The notes: generated from the sequence alone by a model not told the origin. A DNA stretch of 64,000 bases from Saccharofermentans sp. (GCA_016292145.1 JAEFBA010000001.1:1-64000), one strand, 5' to 3'. Counted from the stretch's first letter, positions 1 through 7,927 are shown. Numbers and translations are program-made.

Positions 1-57
1 AAGGCGAAGGAACTTCTCATCCGGATTATAAACAGGCAAAAGAACGGCTGTCTTCAT
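1..57 (-). CDS. Glycosyltransferase family 2, N-terminal fragment
   Basis: The complement of the first 57 bases reads 19 codons from an ATG at 57, MKTAVLLPVYNPDEKFLRL, open to the window edge. The pattern of a few hydrophobic residues followed by LPVYN is the usual first beta strand of GT-A family 2 glycosyltransferases. A purine-rich GGAAGAAG stretch lies about 6 nt before the ATG. The rest of the gene lies outside the window. It would continue the minus-strand glycan locus, which fits its neighbours. The identification rests on one motif only. Confidence 0.6.
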   Translation of the reverse strand, partial: MKTAVLLPVYNPDEKFLRL

Positions 58-499
58 GACCGACTTCTTCCAAACACCTTTCCCTTAAACAGCAAGCACA
101 ATTTCAGAGTTTAAGATTTTAAACAAGCTATTTTACTATATTTAATTTATAAATAATAGGCTTGCCGCGGGTGTGGAACCTTAACATTACATTAAAAAGG
201 GCTGAAAGACATGTTCTACCTGATGGATTAGCATATTAAGGACAAACGGACGGCAAAACCATCGGCGGTGCCGTTCATTCCGCCGTTCAAAAAGACATTT
301 TAAGCCCAAACGAACGGCAAAACCAACGGCGGTGCCTGGCATTCCGCCTGGAATTCGACTGTTTTCACCCCAAACTCCAGGCAAATCATTCGGCGGCGCC
401 TGGCATTCCGCCTGGAATTCGACTGTTTTCACCCCAAACTCCAGGCAAAACATCCGGCGGCGCCTGAAGTTTTGCCCGATATTTTTCAGTCTGCAGTTT
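58..499. other. Intergenic region, no gene seen
   Basis: No convincing coding frame on either strand. Bases 58-249 are AT-rich and unremarkable. Bases 250-480 hold the 64-bp hairpin repeats listed separately. Open frames across the repeats have biased, repetitive composition and no ribosome site. Confidence 0.6.
250..480. repeat. Tandem 64-bp hairpin repeat, locus 1
   Basis: Four unit starts at 250, 314, 379 and 443 give a period of 64-65 bp. Each junction between units can fold as a 7-bp hairpin with a 23-nt loop: 282-288 with 312-318 (GCCGTTC/GAACGGC), 346-352 with 376-382 and 410-416 with 440-446 (both GCCTGGA/TCCAGGC). Both arms change together between the first hairpin and the other two, so pairing is kept. 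The core between hairpins carries GGCAAAAC...CGGCGG...GCC. The last unit adds an inverted pair, GGCAAAAC at 444-451 with GTTTTGCC at 469-476. Related units recur at 44667-44815. Confidence 0.8.
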
Positions 500-1291
500 T
501 TACTCTTCTTTCCATAACAATGCATTATCCGGAATCATATCGTTGAAAGCCGATAACACCTGACTAACAAAGTAATCCTTATCAAAATTATATTTGTCAT
601 AAACAAACACATAGATTACTTCCCTGCCCGGCCTATAGTTCTCTTTCGAGAAGCCATATATTTTGCTGCTTGTTCTGGCAAAATAATCGAGCTTGTCACT
701 CATACCAAATATCTCAAGATAAGCACATCTGTCAATCTCGTAGAAGTTGACCAGGCAATCGGGATTGATTGTTTCGTCTATATCCTTGAGGTATAACTCA
801 GTCTCGTATTTAAAAGGAATACCGAGATCTTTTAGCAGATCAAGGCCCATCAATTCATTCTTTGACTTCAGATCGCCATGTTCACTGGTTGTTGGATTAT
901 TGGGAGTGTACTTACCTAATTTGCCCGGACGAGCATTGTAGTATTCGTTATTCATTCGGTGCGGATCAAAATACTGAGATATAGGAAACTTAACCTTAGG
1001 AGGCGCAAACCTGAACCTGGAATACCATTCGTTTAAAAGTGAATCATACTCAGCTTTTAGATTTTGGTACTCATTGATCGGTTCTATATAGTTCTTGCCT
1101 ACTTTCGATCTGGAACTAAGGACACGCGGATGCCGTGTGGTAATTTTAGGAATGGCCGGGTCAAAGGTAATAACTATGAATCGTTTTCCATCCTTCTCAA
1201 TTAAATATCCCTTCACCATCTTCTCCAACTTCAGCCTTCTGTACTCCAGTTTTACCGCTAACACTTTCATGGGGAATTCGATTTTGTTCAT
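500..1291 (-). CDS. PD-(D/E)XK nuclease-like protein of unknown role
   Basis: 263 residues. No name is certain. The second half follows a pattern common in clostridial restriction-like or helper nucleases: SKNELMGLDLL (an acidic residue in a helix), LGIPFKYE, then NPDCLV, then YLEIFGM and a region ending VIYVFVYD. This resembles the E...PD...(E)xK core of PD-(D/E)XK folds, although the catalytic lysine position reads IFG, so activity is doubtful. The N-terminal 110 residues are basic and unassigned. The ATG at 1291 has AAGGAG 9 nt upstream, which supports this start over Met8. It stands alone between two repeat-rich gaps. The function could be DNA cleavage or binding; I cannot say which. Confidence 0.55.
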   Translation of the reverse strand: MNKIEFPMKVLAVKLEYRRLKLEKMVKGYLIEKDGKRFIVITFDPAIPKITTRHPRVLSSRSKVGKNYIEPINEYQNLKAEYDSLLNEWYSRFRFAPPKVKFPISQYFDPHRMNNEYYNARPGKLGKYTPNNPTTSEHGDLKSKNELMGLDLLKDLGIPFKYETELYLKDIDETINPDCLVNFYEIDRCAYLEIFGMSDKLDYFARTSSKIYGFSKENYRPGREVIYVFVYDKYNFDKDYFVSQVLSAFNDMIPDNALLWKEE

Positions 1292-1400
1292 GGCAACGTT
1301 CTCCTTGGGGATTTTCCCACATTATGAATGGCAGAACGGGGCTTGTGCGCACGACTTGATTGAAATTTAAAATATGGGCTCGAAAATGAGACTTTTCGGC

Positions 1401-1426
1401 AAAAATTGAGACTAGTCTCAATTTTT
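1401..1426. repeat. Perfect 26-bp palindrome
   Basis: Thirteen bases, AAAAATTGAGACT, are followed immediately by their exact reverse complement. As RNA this is an 11-bp stem with a CTAG loop and A and U flanks, so it could act as a bidirectional terminator. As DNA it could be an operator. A partial copy, AATGAGACTTTT, lies just upstream near 1385. Confidence 0.8.
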
Positions 1427-1439
1427 CAGAGGTCGGAAA

Positions 1440-1591
1440 TCAGCGCCGGTCCGAATTCAGCGCTGGCAAAAAAATCAGCGACGGTCCGAATTCAGCTCCG
1501 GCAATAAATCTGCTTAGGCGGACCTCAGCGCCAACCGGAACTCAGCGCCGACCGGACCTTATCGCCGGCCGAACTCAGGAACTCAGAGCAC
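1440..1591. repeat. About nine copies of a 17-bp tandem repeat
   Basis: Unit starts at 1440, 1457, 1475, 1492, 1509 (degenerate), 1525, 1542, 1559 and 1575 give a 16-18 bp period. The consensus is near TCAGCGCCGGTCCGAAT. The copies are GC-rich and diverged, so this is an old minisatellite. No protein is encoded convincingly. Confidence 0.75.
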
Positions 1592-1619
1592 TACGCCTCA
1601 AAGGCAACGCCTAAAAGCG

Positions 1620-1760
1620 CATCGCCGCAAACAAACGCGCAAGCACTTGTTACACGCACGCATGCACGCACGCATGCACGCACGCAAACGTTCACGCAAG
1701 CACTTGTCACACGCACGCATGCACTTGTTACGCTCACGCAAGCACTTGTTAAGTTAATGT
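1620..1760. repeat. ACGC-rich low-complexity repeat
   Basis: Runs of CACGCACGCATG alternate with copies of GCAAGCACTTGTTA at 1639, 1696, 1717 (GCATG variant) and 1738. The composition is close to pure alternating ACGC in places, which favours slipped-strand expansion. Confidence 0.75.
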
Positions 1761-1774
1761 TAAGGTCTGTTTTA

Positions 1775-1803
1775 TTGCGCCTGAAATTCAATAATGCTAA
1801 TAT
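1775..1803 (+). promoter_or_regulatory. Promoter of the zinc-ribbon gene
   Basis: TTGCGC at 1775-1780, a 17-bp spacer and TAATAT at 1798-1803, with an extended TG one base before the -10. It ends about 30 bp before the start codon at 1836. Confidence 0.5.
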
Positions 1804-1835
1804 TTCTTTATCTCAATAAATGGAGGGTAATACTA

Positions 1836-2492
1836 ATGTTTTGCACTAATTGCGGTTTTAAATTTGAAGATGGTAATTTATTCTGCCCCAACTGTGGAAC
1901 AAAGGTCGAGTCGATAGCTCAGCCCGTTGCTGAGCCTGCACCTGTTGCTGCACCTGTTGAAGCTGCTCCTGTTCAGGCTGCACCTGTCGAGGCAGAACTC
2001 GTTCAGGCTGCACCTGTTGAGGCAGTTGCTCCCGTTGCAGTTCCTGTTGCTGCAGCTGCTGTTGCAGCGGCTCCTGTAGCACCTGCACCTGCTCCGGCAC
2101 CGGCACCCGCGCCCACAGCTACTCCCGTTCAGCCTGTTCAGCCGGTTCAGCCCGTATATGCGGCTACACCAGTTTATGCTCAGGCTACACCCGTACAGCC
2201 TGTAGGAACTGTCGGCACTAATGACAGCCTTGGCAAGACTGTACTTGTCCTTGGTATTGTGGCTGTTGCTTGCTGCATTATATGGTTCTTCTCGATCGCT
2301 TCAATCATCTGCGGCGCTATCGGTCTTTCGAAGGCAAAGAAGTTCGCGGAAGAGTGCGGTCAGCTTTATGGCGTTGCTAAGGTTGGTAAGTACCTCTCAT
2401 TGGGCGGACTTATCGGCGGTTGCGTAATCACAGGCATCGTTGCACTCGAAGTTATGGTTACTTGCATCTCTTACTTAGGCCAATCATACTGA
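1836..2492 (+). CDS. Zinc-ribbon membrane protein with Pro/Ala repeat linker (DUF4190-like)
   Basis: 218 residues from the ATG at 1836, which has TGGAGGG about 9 nt upstream; the in-frame ATG at 1794 lies before this ribosome site and is rejected. Residues 3-21 form a CxxC-CxxC zinc ribbon. Residues about 30-135 are a repetitive APVEAAPVQ/PVQ linker. The C-terminal 80 residues hold two hydrophobic segments separated by a short GLSKAKKF turn, as in DUF4190 proteins. The likely topology is a cytoplasmic zinc ribbon tethered to the membrane. The role is unknown; such proteins are often sensors or scaffolds. The linker is encoded by near-repetitive CCTGTTGCT-like codons, so its length may vary between strains. 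Confidence 0.75.
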   Translation: MFCTNCGFKFEDGNLFCPNCGTKVESIAQPVAEPAPVAAPVEAAPVQAAPVEAELVQAAPVEAVAPVAVPVAAAAVAAAPVAPAPAPAPAPAPTATPVQPVQPVQPVYAATPVYAQATPVQPVGTVGTNDSLGKTVLVLGIVAVACCIIWFFSIASIICGAIGLSKAKKFAEECGQLYGVAKVGKYLSLGGLIGGCVITGIVALEVMVTCISYLGQSY

Positions 2493-2517
2493 TACAAAGC
2501 ATTACAAAGCAAAGTGA

Positions 2518-2550
2518 AAGGGGCTGCCCACCGGCAACCCCTTCTTTATT
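2518..2550 (+). terminator. Intrinsic terminator after the zinc-ribbon gene
   Basis: AAGGGGCTGCC (2518-2528) pairs with GGCAACCCCTT (2533-2543) with one mismatch, followed by a T-rich tail. It lies between two converging genes and may also slow transcription from the licD side. Confidence 0.8.
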
Positions 2551-2552
2551 GC

Positions 2553-3446
2553 TTATTTTCTCAATGTTTTCAGGAACTCTTCGTACGGGACATCGCAGGA
2601 ATAGTGAAGCGTCGAATGCATCGATTTGATCTGCATCGGCGTGCGCCAGTCTCCGAAATCCTGCTCGAGACGTTTCTCGTAGCCGGTCTGGCAAGGTATC
2701 ATGCGGTCCTCAAAAGGCAGATCGACCGTGCCGTCGAACCATTCCCTGTTCCAGATGAATCTCTTGTTGCCGGGGAATACAGTCACATAGCCGAGGCGCT
2801 TTGTTTCCGGGCCGACCTTGGTGGCGGTTTTAATGAATTTCCTGCAGATCTTGTCTGATGACGTGAATATGCTGCAGACCTTCCAAACGGCCTGAGCGAG
2901 CCTGCGCTTGGAGGTTTTGCGCGCGCCGTATAAAGATAATGCTCTGTCTGTCTGATAGCACTCGAAAAGGAACTTCAGGCGCTTCAGCCTGACCGTCTGC
3001 ATGGCAAAAGCGAGCTTGCCGTCCGGCACGTTATAGGCCGGGAAGATATCGACGAAGATGCCGCGGTTGCCGCCCGGGTTGTTCTCGATCTCCCATTCGG
3101 TGAAGCATGCGGTATCGCTTTTCCTGACCTTGAAAAGCCAGGGATAAAAGCCCTCTTCGGTCTCCCAGGTCTGAAGGAAGAACGGCGGCTTCAATTCGTC
3201 TTTGGCGACCTTGCAGAATTTCTCCAGGTCGTCCCTGTACATCTGGACGTCAAGGTCGTCATCCCACGGAATAAAACCTTTATGACGGACAGCGCCAAGG
3301 AGCGTGCCGCCGTCTGCATAATACGTGATGTTGTGCTTTTTGCAGACACGGTCGATCTCGTCCAGGATCTCCATCTGGACGGACCAGAGCTTTTTCATGT
3401 CAGCCGAGACTTTATAGCCGTCTCTAATCTCTTCTTCGAGGTTCAT
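2553..3446 (-). CDS. LicD family phosphotransferase (copy 1)
   Basis: 297 residues, typical length. The LicD/fukutin nucleotidyltransferase-fold signature is complete: ADGGTLLGAVRHKGFIPWDDD near residues 44-64, with the metal-binding aspartates in DDDLDV. LicD proteins transfer phosphocholine or polyol-phosphate from a CDP-activated donor onto a glycan at the cytoplasmic membrane face. This is the last gene of the lic-type block. It is a clear tandem paralogue of the next gene upstream, sharing MNL-EE at the N-terminus, FVDIFPxYNVPD and the YxxYL-type end, with a 20-bp gap between them. The donor is not known; no choline kinase or choline transporter is visible in the window. Confidence 0.85.
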   Translation of the reverse strand: MNLEEEIRDGYKVSADMKKLWSVQMEILDEIDRVCKKHNITYYADGGTLLGAVRHKGFIPWDDDLDVQMYRDDLEKFCKVAKDELKPPFFLQTWETEEGFYPWLFKVRKSDTACFTEWEIENNPGGNRGIFVDIFPAYNVPDGKLAFAMQTVRLKRLKFLFECYQTDRALSLYGARKTSKRRLAQAVWKVCSIFTSSDKICRKFIKTATKVGPETKRLGYVTVFPGNKRFIWNREWFDGTVDLPFEDRMIPCQTGYEKRLEQDFGDWRTPMQIKSMHSTLHYSCDVPYEEFLKTLRK

Positions 3447-3466
3447 TTCATGTTCCTTATTTGGCC

Positions 3467-4360
3467 TTAAGCCTTAAGATTCTTAAGGTAGTCGCGGTAA
3501 TCGGTATCAACAGAGAAATTGAGACCGGAATGCAGCGATGTGCCCTTGACGAACTGGTGCCAGTCGCCGAACTGCGACGTCAGCACTTCGTCGTACATCT
3601 GAGGTCCCAAAATGGTTATGTCCTCGAAAGGAAGCTCAACGGTCTTGTCGAACCAGGTCCTGTCCCACACGAGCTTTTTGTTGCCGGGATCGAACGAGAT
3701 TACGCTGACTCGCCTGGTCTTATTCTTTTCGAGTTTACAGAGCTCCAAATACTGTCTGCAAAGCTTTTCCGGGCTCGTGAAGATGGAATGGAGCTTCCAC
3801 AAAAGCTGCTGCTTGGCCTTATATTTAGTCTTCTTGACGCCGAACCTGGTGATGGCCCTGTCTATCTGATAGCAGCTGTAGATCTTTCTGATCTTCTTTA
3901 ATTTCTTTACCTGTTTCGCGAAAACAGCATCGTCGTCAGGCACGTTATAGATCGGGAAGATATCGACAAAGATGCCTCTGTGACCTTCGGGACTCATCTC
4001 GAGCTCCCAGTCAGTAAAGCAGGTCGTTCCGCTCTTTCTGACCTTCAAGTGGAAAGGCGGATAGCCGGGCTCGGTCTCGCATGTCTGAAGGAAGTATGGT
4101 TCCTTCAATTCGTCCTTGCAGTATTCGATGAATTTCTCATAGTCGTCGATGTGCATGTCGAGATCGAAATCATCGTCCCACGGGATAAAGCCCTTATGTC
4201 TTACGGCGCCCAAGAGCGTGCCGCCGTCGGCAATGACGGTCAGATTATGTCTTTTGCAGATCTGATCGATCTGGTCGTAGATATCCAGGAACTCCGCCCA
4301 GAGCTTCTTCATGTCAGAAGAAATGAGATAATCGCATCTTACCTCTTCGTTAAGGTTCAT
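3467..4360 (-). CDS. LicD family phosphotransferase (copy 2)
   Basis: 297 residues, the same length as copy 1 and alignable along its whole length, so the pair arose by tandem duplication. The signature GGTLLGAVRHKGFIPWDDDF is followed by DLDMH, the expected metal site. RGIFVDIFPIYNVPDDD is the second conserved block. Its start overlaps the end of the SDR gene by 4 bp, implying translational coupling. It probably moves a phosphorylated alcohol from CDP to a sugar. Divergence from copy 1 in the middle third suggests a different acceptor. Confidence 0.85.
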   Translation of the reverse strand: MNLNEEVRCDYLISSDMKKLWAEFLDIYDQIDQICKRHNLTVIADGGTLLGAVRHKGFIPWDDDFDLDMHIDDYEKFIEYCKDELKEPYFLQTCETEPGYPPFHLKVRKSGTTCFTDWELEMSPEGHRGIFVDIFPIYNVPDDDAVFAKQVKKLKKIRKIYSCYQIDRAITRFGVKKTKYKAKQQLLWKLHSIFTSPEKLCRQYLELCKLEKNKTRRVSVISFDPGNKKLVWDRTWFDKTVELPFEDITILGPQMYDEVLTSQFGDWHQFVKGTSLHSGLNFSVDTDYRDYLKNLKA

Positions 4361-5415
4361 AAGCTGTATGTCTCCTTTAAGATCTGAACGGTATGAGTAA
4401 AGCCCGCTTCAGCGTCAAAGCAGCCTCTCCAGCCGAGTCCTATAAGGCTCGTGCTCTCGAGCGATGAATTGCTCATGGGATTAAAGCCCTTGCGCTCTTC
4501 ATCAGTCGGCAGCTCCATGCGGAGATTAACGCCCGCGCTCTTTACAAGGATCTCAGCCATCTGCTTTATGCTTATGATCGAATCAGGATTAGAGATGTTA
4601 TACGCATGGCAGTTCTCACCGCAGAGAAGGACTTTGAGCATTGCAGATGCGCAGTCCAGGCAATAGCAATAACTTCTGATCTGTGCGCCGTCGCTCTTCA
4701 TTACGATGTCTTCGCCCTTTGCAACAGCATAAGACCACGCTGAAGCCACTCTGTTATCGTAAGGTGAAGCCGTAGGACCGTAGATGTGGCCGGGGCGTAC
4801 GATAACTGACTCGACGCCGTATTCGTCGGCATATGAAGCGCACAATGTCTCTGCTGCCCTCTTGCCTACGGAATATGAATTTCTCGCCTTCAGAAGGTCG
4901 ATATATCCGTACTGGCCTTCCTTGTAAGGCTCCGTGCCTTCCTTCTCGCCGTAGACTTCGCTCGAGCTGATATAAAGGATCCTCTTGGTGCCCTGGTCTT
5001 TCGCGTAATCCAAAAGATACTTCATGCCGAGGAAGTTGCTCATCATGGTCTCGACGGGCTCTTTTACGATCATGTTGGGTGATGCGTTGCTCGCACCGTG
5101 AATGATGTAATCGGAATGAACACTGATAACGTTATCGGTCTTGGATGCATCGTAAACAACGAATGTGAAATCATCACGGTTTACGAGGTCGCCGAATCTG
5201 CCGGACATTTCTTCAGGCCATCTGCCTGCAGCGAGGACCTGTATCTTCTTATCGTGCGTATCGTTGTAGCGGAATATGATATCTACGACGGCAGAACAAA
5301 CGAGGCCTGCAGCGCCGGTGATCATAAGTGACTTCCCTGCAAGATCATCTAACTCGGGAACGACTTCAATGACCTTATCAATGTCTTCTATCCACTTCTT
5401 GTTATCGTAAAGCAT
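4357..5415 (-). CDS. NAD-dependent epimerase/dehydratase (extended SDR)
   Basis: 352 residues. The Rossmann glycine motif is ITGAAGLVCSAVVD near residues 32-45, where the usual third glycine is replaced by cysteine. The catalytic pair is in YSVGK near residue 180, preceded by ISSSEVYGE, and VIVRPGHIYGP follows. This layout matches nucleotide-sugar dehydratases, epimerases and UDP-glucuronate decarboxylase relatives. It sits between the IspD-like cytidylyltransferase (9-bp gap) and LicD copy 2 (4-bp overlap), so it may act on a sugar or polyol that is later activated with CTP. The exact substrate cannot be read from sequence. Confidence 0.75.
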   Translation of the reverse strand: MLYDNKKWIEDIDKVIEVVPELDDLAGKSLMITGAAGLVCSAVVDIIFRYNDTHDKKIQVLAAGRWPEEMSGRFGDLVNRDDFTFVVYDASKTDNVISVHSDYIIHGASNASPNMIVKEPVETMMSNFLGMKYLLDYAKDQGTKRILYISSSEVYGEKEGTEPYKEGQYGYIDLLKARNSYSVGKRAAETLCASYADEYGVESVIVRPGHIYGPTASPYDNRVASAWSYAVAKGEDIVMKSDGAQIRSYCYCLDCASAMLKVLLCGENCHAYNISNPDSIISIKQMAEILVKSAGVNLRMELPTDEERKGFNPMSNSSLESTSLIGLGWRGCFDAEAGFTHTVQILKETYSL

Positions 5416-5424
5416 CTTAATTCC

Positions 5425-6138
5425 TCACTTAAGCCAGTCAGAACGCTTTGCAGCGAGCAAAGCCTTGAAGATATCGATGTCTTCAACGGTCGTAAGCTTG
5501 ATGTTCTTCTCGGAACCTGCTGAGAAATATACCTGCTCGCCCATCTCGATCTTCAATGTGCAGGAAGCGACGGAATTCGTGATGCCTGCTTCCAGAGCTC
5601 TTCTGTGAAGGTCGCAGATGTCGCCGATGCGGAAAGCCTGAGGTGTCTGAGTTCTCTTAAGTCTGTCTCTGGGATAGCTTCCGACAGATACAAGGCCGTC
5701 TTCGGTCTGCATCATTGCCTCAGCGCAAGGGATAACGGTGATCGCGTTGCCGTACTGCTGGGCAACTCTGATGTTGTCTGAGATGATCTCAGCGCTGACC
5801 ATCGGACGGATCGCATCGTGAATGAGGACTAAGTCTGTGGGCTCGAAATGCTTTTCGAGCTCCATGACACCGTTCCTTATTGAATCCTGGCCGTTCTTGC
5901 CGCCCGGAACAACATACTTGAGCTTGGTGATGTTGAACTGCTTGGCATATGCCCAGAGGACCTGGTCCCAGCCTTCGATGCAGACGACTGCGATGCAGTC
6001 GATCTCCGGGTGATTCTCGAAAGCTTCGAGTGTATAAACGATTACAGGTCTCTCGTTAACAGTGATGAACTGCTTCGGGATGTCCTGATGCATTCTGTTT
6101 CCGGAACCGCCGGCGATCAATAATGCTACGTTACTCAT
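5425..6138 (-). CDS. IspD/TarI family cytidylyltransferase
   Basis: 237 residues from the ATG at 6138, which has CGGAGG 6 nt upstream; the longer open frame upstream runs into the previous gene and is rejected. The N-terminus LLIAGGSGNRM is the CTP-binding loop, PKQF follows, IHDAIRPMV is the family signature, and TTVEDIDIF ends the fold. Family members make CDP-methylerythritol (IspD) or CDP-ribitol (TarI). Placement among three LicD genes and an SDR, with no isoprenoid gene nearby, points to activation of a polyol phosphate such as ribitol 5-phosphate. A housekeeping IspD role is the alternative. Confidence 0.75.
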   Translation of the reverse strand: MSNVALLIAGGSGNRMHQDIPKQFITVNERPVIVYTLEAFENHPEIDCIAVVCIEGWDQVLWAYAKQFNITKLKYVVPGGKNGQDSIRNGVMELEKHFEPTDLVLIHDAIRPMVSAEIISDNIRVAQQYGNAITVIPCAEAMMQTEDGLVSVGSYPRDRLKRTQTPQAFRIGDICDLHRRALEAGITNSVASCTLKIEMGEQVYFSAGSEKNIKLTTVEDIDIFKALLAAKRSDWLK

Positions 6139-6139
6139 T

Positions 6140-7036
6140 TTATTCCTCCGTATTGATCTTAAACTCTGCGCAGCTGTGAATGACACGGTCCTTCTCAGGC
6201 GGGAGTCTCATATAGTCTTTATAAAGGTTCTTCAGATATGAATCGTAATCTGAAGGTATCTTAAACATCTCACCGTTAAATTCTACCTCAATTAAGTCAG
6301 TAAAAAGAGACTTCTTAAATACTTCGCGGTTATAGCTTATCGCTGAAGGGACCGCAACGACGCCGGTCTCTTTCTTCGTGTGATCTAACTTGGAGCAGAT
6401 CTTAAGATAGAATCTCATGCCGAAGAAGATATTAAGAAGTCCGCCCATCCTGCGTCTTGCGGCATAGTATTTCCTGACTTCCTCATCAGTCCTGCCCTTC
6501 TCAAGGATAATGGGCGACGGATATTTGTAGTCGCCGATAAAGCTCGATGCGTGGAACGCGAAATCATAGAACTTGCCGATGAATTTCCTCTTTGAAGCTG
6601 ATGCGGGAACGTCCTCAATGATGAACACGTCGATAAACACACGCCTGTATTCGGCGGGGAGTCCTGCATAGACAACTTCGGTGAACACGGAATTCTTAAG
6701 GAAAAGCTTAGGCTTCTTGTTGGTATATTTGCCGTCCAGAGGCTCAACGAGATCATATTTATCAGTCATCTCGGAAAGCACAGCCTTCCTGAATTTAACG
6801 TATTCGGAGCGGAGCATCATGATGTCGAGATCATCGTCCCACGGGATAAAGCCCTTGTGACGGACGGCGCCGAGCATTGAACCGCCTGACAGAAGGAACG
6901 TGATGTCATGCTTCTCGCACACGCGCTTGATATCCATGAGCATGTCAAAAAGCGTCTGATGGAGAAGTTCGATCTGGGAATCCGAGAATACGAATTCGCT
7001 GAAGACTTTGGAATAGATGTCCTTCTGTTTTCTCAT
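6140..7036 (-). CDS. LicD family phosphotransferase (copy 3)
   Basis: 298 residues from the ATG at 7036 with GGTGGGG upstream; upstream codons in this frame overlap the preceding glycosyltransferase and are excluded. The signature reads LSGGSMLGAVRHKGFIPWDDDLDIMM. It is more diverged from copies 1 and 2 than they are from each other, and its C-terminus lacks their shared ending. It ends 1 bp before the start of the cytidylyltransferase, a spacing typical of one operon. It likely transfers a phosphorylated alcohol from a CDP donor, perhaps at another position in the glycan. Confidence 0.83.
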   Translation of the reverse strand: MRKQKDIYSKVFSEFVFSDSQIELLHQTLFDMLMDIKRVCEKHDITFLLSGGSMLGAVRHKGFIPWDDDLDIMMLRSEYVKFRKAVLSEMTDKYDLVEPLDGKYTNKKPKLFLKNSVFTEVVYAGLPAEYRRVFIDVFIIEDVPASASKRKFIGKFYDFAFHASSFIGDYKYPSPIILEKGRTDEEVRKYYAARRRMGGLLNIFFGMRFYLKICSKLDHTKKETGVVAVPSAISYNREVFKKSLFTDLIEVEFNGEMFKIPSDYDSYLKNLYKDYMRLPPEKDRVIHSCAEFKINTEE

Positions 7037-7046
7037 CTTCCCCACC

Positions 7047-7865
7047 TTATGATTTGCGCAAAAGCGTCTTATACAAGAACTTGCGCAGCCAGTTGGGCGC
7101 AAGGGCACCTGCATATCTCATGTTCATTCGCTTGAAGTACTGCCACTTTGTTATAAAGCCCGTATCTCTCATGTACTTGAAAAGGGCTTTTACGGATTCT
7201 GCATACTTCTTGCCGCCCCTTCTCTTATACATGTCAGCGCCGGCGCGCATCCAAAGGAGCGATTCCTTGATGTTATAGCCTCTGAAGCCGTGCTGAAGAA
7301 CACGGACCCAAAGATAATAATCTTCAATGTGCGAAGGAATATAACCGCCGGACTCAATAATAGCGGTCTTCTTGTACATGATGCAGGGATGGTTGAAAGG
7401 GCATCTCTTTTTGCAGTACTCGTATACGTCTTCAGGCTCCTGAGGCATCTCGCGCCTGGATTCAATGACATCTTTTGTCTCAATGAATTCCTCGATCGTG
7501 CCGGATACAAGATCCACGTCGTCTCTTGATTCGAAGATCTTAAGCTGCCTCTCGCATCTGTCAGGATAAGAGATATCGTCAGAATCCATTCTGGCGACCA
7601 GTTCGTTCTTGCAGAGCTTGATGCCGATATTGAGAGCGTTTGCCAGGCCGCCGTTCTTTTCGAGCCTTACGACATGGAGCACATCGGGATGAGCCTTAAC
7701 ATTCTCATCGATGACCGTGTCCAATTCTTCATTTAAGGGACCGTCGCAGATAAGTACAAAATCGTTAGTCTGAACTGTCTGATTCCAGATACTGTCCAAA
7801 GCCTCACGGAGAAATTCTGCTTTTTCCTTGTGATAAACACTCATCAGAACAGAATAATTATCCAT
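7047..7865 (-). CDS. Glycosyltransferase family 2
   Basis: 272 residues. The GT-A fold starts with YSVLMSVYHKEK; the nucleotide-sugar loop GGLANALNIGI is followed by the metal-binding MDSDDIS (DXD type) near residue 94. CPFNHPCIMYKK and HIEDYYLW (the catalytic ED pair) follow. The pattern is that of rhamnosyl- or galactosyl-type GT2 enzymes. It is soluble, so it would work on a lipid-linked acceptor at the inner membrane face. It is the first gene of the block that runs down to LicD copy 1 and has its own candidate promoter in the AT-rich gap upstream. Confidence 0.85.
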   Translation of the reverse strand: MDNYSVLMSVYHKEKAEFLREALDSIWNQTVQTNDFVLICDGPLNEELDTVIDENVKAHPDVLHVVRLEKNGGLANALNIGIKLCKNELVARMDSDDISYPDRCERQLKIFESRDDVDLVSGTIEEFIETKDVIESRREMPQEPEDVYEYCKKRCPFNHPCIMYKKTAIIESGGYIPSHIEDYYLWVRVLQHGFRGYNIKESLLWMRAGADMYKRRGGKKYAESVKALFKYMRDTGFITKWQYFKRMNMRYAGALAPNWLRKFLYKTLLRKS

Positions 7866-7899
7866 TTGCGCGGTTCCCTCTTTTACAAAGTCTCATTAG

Positions 7900-7927
7900 A
7901 TAATAACAAATAATCTAATAAAGACAA
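7900..7927 (-). promoter_or_regulatory. Candidate promoter of the GT2/LicD block
   Basis: On the minus strand TTGTCT (7927-7922), a 16-bp spacer and TATTAT (7905-7900). It lies within an AT-only inverted repeat, ATTAGAT/ATCTAAT (7895-7919), which could be an operator or a weak pause hairpin. Confidence 0.4.

Larger units (their letters stand above)
1292..1835. other. Repeat-rich divergent intergenic region
   Basis: The 544 bp between two divergent genes holds three unrelated repeat types (a palindrome, a 17-bp tandem repeat and ACGC repeats) and one plus-strand promoter near its right end. Frames that look open here (for example a repeated VTSACV frame) are products of the repeats, not genes. 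Confidence 0.7.

Noticed and set aside
250-480. CRISPR array or integron attC array
   Set aside because: Period is about 64 bp but the spacers are themselves repeated and no cas or integrase gene is seen; arm sequences do not match attC core sites.
187-525. Long minus-strand open frame across the repeats
   Set aside because: Composition follows the 64-bp repeats and there is no ribosome site; it overlaps the start of a better-supported gene.
1591-1791. Frame encoding repeated VTSACV units
   Set aside because: Produced by the ACGC repeat; no ribosome site.
1858-2106. Minus-strand glutamine/valine-rich frame
   Set aside because: Antisense of the Pro/Ala linker in the zinc-ribbon gene.
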